From: Gordonia sp. UBA5067
GTDB lineage: Bacteria; Actinomycetota; Actinomycetes; Mycobacteriales; Mycobacteriaceae
Direction of reading: 5' to 3'
Length of the DNA: 14,156 bases
NCBI RefSeq assembly: GCF_002414845.1
Contig: NZ_DIAX01000080.1
Coordinates: 9,775-23,930 of the forward strand
In this document: positions 1 through 6,078 of the stretch, piece after piece
Layout of the letters: the number at the start of each line of letters is the position of its first letter
Position numbering within the stretch: the first letter of the stretch is position 1
Position numbers and translations under genes: made by a program
Notes under the pieces: generated by a model
The model's input: only the letters and a program-made list of their open reading frames with translations
What the model was told of the DNA's origin: nothing
Databases searched by the model: none

Positions 1-629
<629 letters not shown>

Positions 630-651
630 TTCGTTGCTACCTCTCGTCTGA

Positions 652-671
652 CCTGGGAGTTCTCTCCCAAG
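652..671 (-). other. Hairpin in the clpB 5' leader
   Basis: On the minus strand TGGGAG (669-664) pairs with CTCCCA (659-654) around an AGAA loop. A flanking U-G and a C-G pair extend the stem to 8 bp. It lies in the predicted leader of clpB, about 6 nt upstream of the Shine-Dalgarno GAGAGG. It could protect the mRNA or tune translation; its function is inferred only. Confidence 0.4.
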
Positions 672-674
672 AAA

Positions 675-695
675 GTTTAGTCTTTGGGACTCAAT
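675..695. promoter_or_regulatory. HAIR-like HspR operator, imperfect copy
   Basis: GTTTAGT-N7-ACTCAAT matches the HspR-associated inverted repeat (CTTGAGT-N7-ACTCAAG) at 5 of 7 left-arm and 6 of 7 right-arm positions with the exact 7-nt spacer. Its centre is 52 bp from the better copy at 727-747. It lies just downstream of the predicted SigH-like start of clpB, where a bound repressor could block elongation. Confidence 0.6.
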
Positions 696-714
696 TTTGT
701 CCGTCGACTAGTGC

Positions 715-740
715 AACTCGGAGGTAATTGAGTCTATTCC
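715..740 (-). promoter_or_regulatory. SigH-like promoter for clpB
   Basis: Read on the minus strand, GGAATA (740-735) is followed after 17 bp by GTT (717-715). This fits the SigH-type pattern GGAAYA-N16/20-GTT known for mycobacterial oxidative and heat stress promoters, of which clpB is a recognised target. The GGAATA lies inside the spacer of the 727-747 HAIR, so HspR binding would cover the -35. The predicted transcript start near 707 gives a leader of about 78 nt. There is no experimental support. Confidence 0.5.
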
Positions 741-747
741 ACTCAAT
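727..747. promoter_or_regulatory. HAIR operator for HspR
   Basis: ATTGAGT-N7-ACTCAAT is a perfect 7-bp inverted repeat with a 7-nt spacer, matching the HAIR consensus at 6 of 7 positions in each arm. The repressor gene hspR is in the same window at 11261-11647. The site lies between clpB and the divergent secreted-protein gene. Confidence 0.85.
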
Positions 748-823
748 CTTGGCCGGATGCCGCTCACGTCATTCTTGGGAGATTCCCAGGCCGATAGTCC
801 GTCGCGAACCGCGTCGCAGCCAC

Positions 824-829
824 TACCGT
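824..829 (+). promoter_or_regulatory. Possible -10 for a leaderless transcript
   Basis: TACCGT fits the actinobacterial TANNNT -10 pattern and ends 6 nt before the ATG at 836, the usual distance to a transcription start. No Shine-Dalgarno is present before 836, so a leaderless mRNA starting at the ATG is the simplest reading. No convincing -35 was seen. Confidence 0.3.
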
Positions 830-835
830 CTAGTC

Positions 836-1096
836 ATGATGTGCCTTCGCTCCCGTATCCGGCCGCCCAGTCTGCCCCGACTCGGCGCTGCCGCCCTGGC
901 CGCTTCTGCTGCCGCGGTGCTGTCGGCGGGCACAGCAGCCGCCGCGCCGCCGGAGGTGGGACAGCCGTGCAGCGGCGCCGAGATCGGCCGCAAGGTGACC
1001 GATAGCAAGGGCCGCGTCATCATGTGCAACAACTATCGCTGGCAGCTCTACACCGGCCAGGCGCCTGTTCATCCGTGGGCGGATAACCAGCGCTGA
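836..1096 (+). CDS. Small secreted two-cysteine protein
   Basis: The 86-aa product has an N-terminal signal peptide: Arg/Pro-rich n-region, then the hydrophobic run LGAAALAASAAAVLSAG, with probable signal peptidase I cleavage after an Ala-rich site near residue 37. The mature part of about 50 aa has two cysteines (GQPCSGAEIG and VIMCNNYRW) that could form one disulfide. The pattern G-x-x-C ... D-x-x-G-x-x-x-x-C-x-x-x-x-W recurs in small exported actinobacterial proteins of unknown role. ATG 836 was chosen (839 is equally possible) because the signal peptide begins there; an upstream TTG at 728 would put 36 extra residues across the HAIR and spoil the signal peptide. The gene is divergent from clpB and ends 1 bp from the convergent PLP-enzyme gene. 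I do not recognise a specific function. Confidence 0.75.
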   Translation: MMCLRSRIRPPSLPRLGAAALAASAAAVLSAGTAAAAPPEVGQPCSGAEIGRKVTDSKGRVIMCNNYRWQLYTGQAPVHPWADNQR

Positions 1097-1097
1097 C

Positions 1098-2264
1098 CTA
1101 GTTTCGAACGAACTGCGTCGCCCAGTCAGCAACGATCCGCCCGTCGCCATCGACGACGGTGATGATCGGCCATCGGTCGAATGCCCCACACGGATGCGAG
1201 ATCCCGAAGTCGACCAGATCGCCCACAGCGAGTGGGGAGCCGGTCAGCCGCAGCACCATATGGTGGTCGTAGAGCGCCTCGACCACGCCCCGGCATTCTC
1301 TCCGCCCGGTGCCCCGCGCGTCCCACGCGCCGACCACCGTCGGCAGGCCCGCGTCGTGCGGGACGTCACGCTTCCCCGCCCCAACCACGACCAGGCCCGA
1401 CTCCGGCGCGGAGATCACCTCACCGCGCACCGTCACCGCTGGCGCGAGCCCGGCGATCGGCGACACCCGTGCGTACATGCCGTGGTCGTGGACGGCAGAA
1501 CAACCTGAGCGCAGCGCGACAACCGCACCCGGCACTGCCCGCACCGGCGCCGCTGCCGCCACCACTCGATCAGGAAATGCCGATCCACCTGCGGTAAAGA
1601 TCGGGCCGCCGGTCTCAAAGTAGGTGACCAACTCGACGAAGACAGCAACCGCAAGCCGACAGTGCTCGTCCACCAGCGCCAGCGTCTTCTCGTCGCGCTG
1701 AGCCGGCACCACGCCCTCATAGGCCGACACCCCAACCAGCCGCAGCCCCCGCGACGAGCGCACGCGGTGCGCCAGGGCCACCGCCGCCCCCTCGTCGCGG
1801 ACACCGGTGCGACCGCCGCGCCGTCCGACGTCGACGAGCACATCGAGAACAATCCCGACAGCGCGGGCAGCGGCCTCCGCCGCCGCTATCCCCGCCGCGG
1901 AGTCGATCAGGATCATCACCTCAGAATCGGTGCCCAGACCGCAGACCCGCCCGAGTGCGTCCGGATTGACGACTTCGTTGGCGATCAGGATCTTCGGGCA
2001 CCCCCACGTGGCGGCAATCGCCGCCTGGGCCGGGGTCGCGACGGTAACGGCCTGCGCCCCCGCTGCGAGTTGACGCCCGACGACTGGCCGGCACATCGTC
2101 GTCTTGATATGCGGCCACAGCTGAACCTGCGCCGCCGCGCACCACTGCGCCATCACCCCGATGTTCGAGTCCAAGCGCGGCAGGCTCAGCCGCAGTTGTG
2201 GATAGCTCGTCACGGCAGCCAGTGTGTCATCTCCCGGCCGGCGGCATCTCCCGCTCGCCGCCAT
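1098..2264 (-). CDS. PLP-dependent D-serine dehydratase/D-threonine aldolase-like enzyme
   Basis: This 388-aa protein belongs to the fold-type III PLP enzymes (alanine-racemase-like N-terminal barrel plus C-terminal DSD domain). These act on D-amino acids, by dehydration of D-serine or D-threonine or retro-aldol cleavage of D-threonine. PHIKT (residues 51-55) carries the expected PLP lysine, Lys54. The C-terminal SHPCGAFDRW places His357 and Cys359 as an H-x-C metal pair, like the zinc site of vertebrate D-serine dehydratase, whereas D-threonine aldolases use H-x-D. Deamination of a D-amino acid is therefore the better guess; the substrate is unknown. ATG 2264 was chosen because AGGTGGG lies 7 nt upstream; GTG 2213 is an alternative. 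The reading frame stays open upstream to 2651, but that part is an Arg-rich shadow of the His-rich gene. The gene is divergent from the His-rich gene and convergent with the secreted-protein gene. Confidence 0.85.
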   Translation of the reverse strand: MAASGRCRRPGDDTLAAVTSYPQLRLSLPRLDSNIGVMAQWCAAAQVQLWPHIKTTMCRPVVGRQLAAGAQAVTVATPAQAAIAATWGCPKILIANEVVNPDALGRVCGLGTDSEVMILIDSAAGIAAAEAAARAVGIVLDVLVDVGRRGGRTGVRDEGAAVALAHRVRSSRGLRLVGVSAYEGVVPAQRDEKTLALVDEHCRLAVAVFVELVTYFETGGPIFTAGGSAFPDRVVAAAAPVRAVPGAVVALRSGCSAVHDHGMYARVSPIAGLAPAVTVRGEVISAPESGLVVVGAGKRDVPHDAGLPTVVGAWDARGTGRRECRGVVEALYDHHMVLRLTGSPLAVGDLVDFGISHPCGAFDRWPIITVVDGDGRIVADWATQFVRN

Positions 2265-2383
2265 GGGCAACCCACCTCGACCCCAACCGGCGGCCGTCCC
2301 CGCATCACCTATGCGCAAAGTCCTATACATGACAAACTGGACATTCCCGAGCAGTGCCCATCCAACGACAAGTGGAGTCCTCC

Positions 2384-2677
2384 ATGACCGCGCATTCCGA
2401 GCACACCGGCCACGATCACGTCCACGGCGAGGGCTGCGGCCACGTCGCCGTCCCCCATGGCGACCACGTCGACTATGCGCACGACGGCCACCTCCACCGG
2501 GCCCACGACGGTCACTTCGACGAATGCGAGGCCGCCGGACACACCGAGCACACCGGCCACGATCACGTCCACGGCGAGGGCTGCGGCCACGTCGCCGTCC
2601 CCCACGGCGACCACGTCGACTACATCCACGATGGTCATCGTCACGCCGCACACGCGGGCCACTACGACGACCATTAG
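2384..2677 (+). CDS. Histidine-rich metal-binding protein with two tandem halves
   Basis: The 97-aa product contains 27 His and 3 Cys and many Asp/Glu, with no signal peptide or membrane segment, so it is probably a cytosolic zinc, nickel or copper store or buffer. Each half has the order TGHDHVHGEGCGHVAVPHGD then HVDY-x-HDGH-x-H-x-x-H-x-GH-(F/Y)-D. The motif recurs in small actinobacterial proteins and in tails of metal transporters. ATG 2384 is preceded by GGAG at 8 nt; an in-frame ATG at 2354 would only add a non-His-rich leader. A TATACAT stretch at 2324-2330 is the only -10-like element seen; no clear Zur or other metal-regulator box was found. Metal binding is inferred from composition. 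The halves come from a recent DNA duplication. Confidence 0.8.
   Translation: MTAHSEHTGHDHVHGEGCGHVAVPHGDHVDYAHDGHLHRAHDGHFDECEAAGHTEHTGHDHVHGEGCGHVAVPHGDHVDYIHDGHRHAAHAGHYDDH
2399..2475 (+). repeat. Direct repeat copy 1 (77 bp) in the His-rich gene
   Basis: This stretch is identical to 2546-2622 except for T2458 versus C2605, a silent His codon change (CAT/CAC). The offset of 147 bp equals 49 codons, so the frame is kept. Confidence 0.95.
2546..2622 (+). repeat. Direct repeat copy 2 (77 bp) in the His-rich gene
   Basis: Second copy of the repeat at 2399-2475, matching at 76 of 77 positions. The flanks outside the 77 bp diverge more, both at the DNA and at the protein level. Confidence 0.95.
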
Positions 2678-2689
2678 CGAGCGCCTAGG

Positions 2690-2746
2690 TGTGCTCTGCG
2701 CACAAATTGTTCGCATGAATTCATGGGCACAGACCCTAGAACAGGG
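2690..2746. promoter_or_regulatory. Cluster of dyads upstream of the acyl-CoA synthetase operon
   Basis: Four inverted repeats lie in 57 bp: TGTGC-N5-GCACA (2690-2704), ACAA-N1-TTGT (2702-2710), CATGAATTCATG (2714-2725, perfect 12-bp palindrome, widening to TGT-N3-palindrome-N3-ACA at 2708-2731), and CCCT-N5-AGGG (2734-2746). The 24-bp element at 2708-2731 is the best operator candidate. A weak SigA-like pair, TAGAAC (2737-2742)-N17-TAGTGT (2760-2765), follows it. Candidate binders include the PucR at 7508-8791, but no link is proven. Confidence 0.45.
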
Positions 2747-2766
2747 CATCGTGTCGGAATAGTGTT

Positions 2767-2798
2767 GTGCATCACCCCCTTACCAGGAAGTGATGCAC
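2767..2798 (+). promoter_or_regulatory. Stem-loop holding the Shine-Dalgarno of the acyl-CoA synthetase
   Basis: GTGCATCAC (2767-2775) and GTGATGCAC (2790-2798) are perfect 9-bp complements around a 14-nt loop. The loop contains the ribosome site (AGGAA, 2785-2789). The ATG at 2793 is inside the right arm; the ATG at 2802 is just past it. The element could act in RNA as a translation switch or in DNA as an operator. Confidence 0.5.
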
Positions 2799-2801
2799 CT
2801 C

Positions 2802-4277
2802 ATGTCCGACGTCGAGTACTTCGCCTGGAATCTCAGTGATCGCGAGGATGCCCCCTGTGTCCGAGACGATGTCACCGCACTCTCCTACCGGCGGTTTGCC
2901 GAACGCGTCGATGCCCTAGCGGCGCAACTCTCCCGCCTCGGTGTCGCCCGCGGTGAGGTCGTGGCGATCTGGCTGCCCAATCGTGCCGAGCTCCTCGTGG
3001 CGATGATGGCCACCTGGCGCCTCGGGGCAACGGCGTCACCCGTCAACCCGCAGTTCCTCGTTCCCGAAGCCAAGCGCCAGATCGACGACTGCAACGCCGC
3101 GATCGTTGTCGCCGAACGCGAAGAGCCCCTACTCAGCCGCACCACGCTCCTCATCGGCGACTTCCATACCGACCCCGACCCCACGTGGCAGCCTCCTGAT
3201 CAGCCCGAGCCCGACGAAATCGCCCTGCTGATCTACACGTCGGGCTCCACCGGAGTGCCGAAAGGGGTGCAGCTCACACATGCGAACCTCCAGTACATGG
3301 GAACGGCGATCGGCCAGAACTCGGACCTGTCCGCCGCCGATCACGCGCTGCTCATCCTGCCGCTGTTCCATGTCAACGCCATCGCAGTGAGCTTCCTGGC
3401 ACCAATCCTCGCCGGCGGCCAGCTCTCGATCACCGGCCAGTTCTCGGTGACCCGCTTTTTCGCCGACGTCGCCCGGCTGCGGCCCACCTACTTCTCCGCC
3501 GTCCCGACCATCTACGCGATGCTCGTGTCGGCGATGCCCGACGACGTGGACCTGTCCTCGCTGCGCTTCGCCATCTGTGGCGCCGCCCCCATTTCCCGGG
3601 AGCTACTCGGCCATGCCGAGCGCCAGCTGGGCGTCCCCATCCTCGAGGGCTATGGCCTCACCGAGGGAACCTGCGCATCTGCATGCAATCCCCTGCACGG
3701 CACCCGGAAGGCGGGCACGGTCGGACCCGCGCTGCCCGGGCAGACGATCGCCATCGTCGGTCCCAGCGGCGAGCACCTGCCTCCCGGCGAAGCCGGCGAG
3801 GTTGTCATCGCCGGGCCGAGCCTGATGCGCGGCTACCTCAACCAGCCCACGGCGACCGCGCGAACCATCCGTGACCAGTGGCTCTACACCGGCGACATCG
3901 GCAAACTCGATGAGGATGGCTATCTGACGCTGGTCGATCGCCTGAAAGACATGATCATCCGCGGTGGCGAGAACATCTACCCGAAGGAAATCGAGAACGC
4001 GCTCGCCGAGCACCCCGGCGTACTCGAGGCCGCCGTCGTCGGGCGCCCACACGAGCTCTACGGCGAAGTCCCCATCGCCTACGTCGTGCCCTACCCCGGC
4101 GCGGACGTTTCCGGCGCAGCACTGCAACAACATCTAGCCGGCCGACTGACCCGGATAAAACTCCCCGAGTCGATCACCCTTGTCGACGAACTGCCCCGCA
4201 ACCCGGTGGGCAAGATCGACAAACCCACCCTGCGCCAGCAACTCAGCGGCCAGCAGCAACTCAGCACCCAGAAGTAA
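2802..4277 (+). CDS. Acyl-CoA synthetase (AMP-forming fatty acid-CoA ligase family)
   Basis: This class I adenylate-forming enzyme activates a carboxylic acid, probably a fatty acid, to acyl-AMP and then acyl-CoA. All core motifs are present: P-loop YTSGSTGVPKG (about 145-155), GYGLTEG (283-289), YTGD (362-365), DRLKDMIIRGGENIYPKEIE hinge region, and the adenylation lysine in NPVGKIDK (Lys471). At 491 aa with an intact C-terminal subdomain it is full length. ATG 2802 is preferred: AGGAAG lies 11 nt upstream and the product begins MSDVEYFAW; GTG 2790 and ATG 2793 are in frame but sit on or inside the hairpin and are very close to the ribosome site. It is the first gene of a four-gene unit, and its stop overlaps the Shine-Dalgarno of the next gene (13-bp gap). 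Substrate chain length cannot be read from sequence. Confidence 0.92.
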   Translation: MSDVEYFAWNLSDREDAPCVRDDVTALSYRRFAERVDALAAQLSRLGVARGEVVAIWLPNRAELLVAMMATWRLGATASPVNPQFLVPEAKRQIDDCNAAIVVAEREEPLLSRTTLLIGDFHTDPDPTWQPPDQPEPDEIALLIYTSGSTGVPKGVQLTHANLQYMGTAIGQNSDLSAADHALLILPLFHVNAIAVSFLAPILAGGQLSITGQFSVTRFFADVARLRPTYFSAVPTIYAMLVSAMPDDVDLSSLRFAICGAAPISRELLGHAERQLGVPILEGYGLTEGTCASACNPLHGTRKAGTVGPALPGQTIAIVGPSGEHLPPGEAGEVVIAGPSLMRGYLNQPTATARTIRDQWLYTGDIGKLDEDGYLTLVDRLKDMIIRGGENIYPKEIENALAEHPGVLEAAVVGRPHELYGEVPIAYVVPYPGADVSGAALQQHLAGRLTRIKLPESITLVDELPRNPVGKIDKPTLRQQLSGQQQLSTQK

Positions 4278-4290
4278 GGAGCACCACAAA

Positions 4291-6078
4291 ATGGGATTCA
4301 AAGAGGGCGTCCTGCCCGAAGTCGATCCGGCCACTTTTTTGGAACGACCCTACCTCGACCGAATAAAAGTCACGTCTCGCTTTTGGGCTGAGAACGGATT
4401 CGGCACGCCAAAGATGCTGCCGGTCATTTACCTACTGAAGGTTCTGGTTCTCTACATCGGCGGCGGCGTCGCTATCGCGACGCTGACCAGCGGTTTCGGA
4501 GTCTTCGATATCGGTTCCTGGTGGAATCAACCAATCTTCTATCAAAAGATAATCCTGTGGACAGCCCTCCTGGAGACACTGGGGCTGGCCGGTTCGTGGG
4601 GCCCATTAGCCGGCCACTTCGCACCAATGACGAGTGGCTTCAAGTGCTGGCTGCGACCGGAGACCATTCGGCTCCCACCGTGGCCGAACACGGTTCCGTT
4701 AACCAAGGGTGACCGGCGCACCATCTTCGACGTCCTGGTGTACGCAGGTGTGGTCGTCGCGTTCCTCGTCGCACTGTTCGCGCCGCGCGTGGCCGGCACC
4801 GAGGTCGATGCCAGTTTCGCCGGCTACGACCTCGTCAATCCGCTGCTGTTCTGGCCGGTCCTCGGACTGCTGGCCATCCTTGGCCTGCGCGACAAGGTAG
4901 CCTTCATCGCCACCCGACCCGAGCAGTACATGCCCGCGATGCTGTTCTTCGCCCTCGCGCCGGTGCTCGGCCTGACCGACATGATCATCGCTTTGAAGCT
5001 ACTCATCGCAACCGTGTGGATTGGTGCGGGAATCTCGAAAATCGGCAAACACTTCGGCAAGGTCATCCCGCCAATGATTTCCAATACGCCGTGGATTCCG
5101 GGCAAGGCCCTCAAGCGCGCCAACTACCGCAACTTCCCCGAGGACATGCGCCCCTCTGGTCTAGCCCATTTCATGGGGCACGGCCTGGGCACAATCGTCG
5201 AGGTCGTAACGCCGCTGGTGCTGCTGTTTGTCGCCAACTCAACCGTGGCGCTGGTCGCCGTCATCCTGATGGTTGGCTTCCACCTGTTCATCCTTTCGAC
5301 GTTCCCGCTCGCGGTACCACTGGAATGGAATGTGCTGTTCGCCTTCGCGAGCGTCTTCCTGTTCCTCGGCTTCCCCAACCAAGACGGGTACTCGGTGCTT
5401 CACGACGTACAGCACCCGGCGGCGATCATCGCAATCCTGGCGGCACTAGTCTTCTTCCCGATTCTTGGTAATCTTCGCCCCGACCTGGTGTCCTTCCTGC
5501 CCTCGATGCGCCAGTACGCCGGAAACTGGGCATCGGCTCAGTGGGCAATCACCCCGGCCGCGGAAAAGAAGCTCGAAGAGCGCGTCGTGCGGCCTTCGCC
5601 GAACATCGTCACGCAGCTGCAAACGGCCGGTTACCCCGCGGATGTCGCCGAGGTCGTGCTGTCGCTAACCACCGGCTGGCGCGCACTCCATAGCCAGGGC
5701 CCCGGCCTCATGTCAGTGCTTCTCGACGAGCTTGGCGAGAACGAACGCGATTACCGCTTCAGGGAGGCGGAATTCGCCTGCAACTCGATCGTGGCATTCA
5801 ACTTCGGCGACGGGCATTTTCACAATGAGGACCTGATCGCCGCACTGCAGAGCCGCTGTCAATTCAAACCCGGTGAGTTCCTAGTCGCCTGGGTAGAATC
5901 GCAACCAATCCACAGGAACTATCAGGAGTACAAGTTGATCGACGCAGCGCTCGGCGTCATCGAACGCGGCACCTGGCTGGTCGCAGATTCGGCAGATGCT
6001 CAGCCATGGCTGCCCAACGGGACTATCCCCCGGACGGTCACGTGGCGCAGCGACGCCCACCGCGGAGTGCATCGGTGA
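4291..6078 (+). CDS. DUF3556-type multi-spanning membrane protein
   Basis: The 595-aa protein has about ten hydrophobic helices (roughly 42-65, 87-110, 144-167, 183-200, 214-232, 232-250, 301-317, 320-340, 348-366, 377-396) followed by a soluble C-terminal domain of about 200 residues (KLEERVVRPSPNIVTQLQ... to HRGVHR). I recognise it as the actinobacterial DUF3556 family, of unknown function. WIGAGISKIGKHFGK and the helix layout recall HTTM/gamma-carboxylase-like membrane proteins, but this is only a resemblance. Start ATG 4291 has AAGGAG at 4276-4281, overlapping the TAA of the acyl-CoA synthetase. Its stop overlaps the GTG of the oxidoreductase by 4 bp, so translation is probably coupled. 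The first 150 bp are only 53% GC by hand count, far below the neighbours, which may point to a different history. A lipid substrate is inferred from context. Confidence 0.82.
   Translation: MGFKEGVLPEVDPATFLERPYLDRIKVTSRFWAENGFGTPKMLPVIYLLKVLVLYIGGGVAIATLTSGFGVFDIGSWWNQPIFYQKIILWTALLETLGLAGSWGPLAGHFAPMTSGFKCWLRPETIRLPPWPNTVPLTKGDRRTIFDVLVYAGVVVAFLVALFAPRVAGTEVDASFAGYDLVNPLLFWPVLGLLAILGLRDKVAFIATRPEQYMPAMLFFALAPVLGLTDMIIALKLLIATVWIGAGISKIGKHFGKVIPPMISNTPWIPGKALKRANYRNFPEDMRPSGLAHFMGHGLGTIVEVVTPLVLLFVANSTVALVAVILMVGFHLFILSTFPLAVPLEWNVLFAFASVFLFLGFPNQDGYSVLHDVQHPAAIIAILAALVFFPILGNLRPDLVSFLPSMRQYAGNWASAQWAITPAAEKKLEERVVRPSPNIVTQLQTAGYPADVAEVVLSLTTGWRALHSQGPGLMSVLLDELGENERDYRFREAEFACNSIVAFNFGDGHFHNEDLIAALQSRCQFKPGEFLVAWVESQPIHRNYQEYKLIDAALGVIERGTWLVADSADAQPWLPNGTIPRTVTWRSDAHRGVHR

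Noticed and set aside
1091..1115. Possible terminator between the convergent secreted-protein and PLP-enzyme genes
   Set aside because: Only a 6-bp TTCGAA palindrome is visible, too short and without a T-tract.
1662..2387. 241-codon plus-strand frame opposite the PLP enzyme
   Set aside because: Composition is Arg/Pro/His-rich, with no domain and no ribosome site, and it lies fully antisense to a recognised enzyme.
2265..2651. Upstream open extension of the PLP-enzyme frame (Arg-rich, about 129 codons)
   Set aside because: It reads antisense through the duplicated His-rich gene, is almost pure Arg/Gly repeats and has no family match; ATG 2264 has a good ribosome site.
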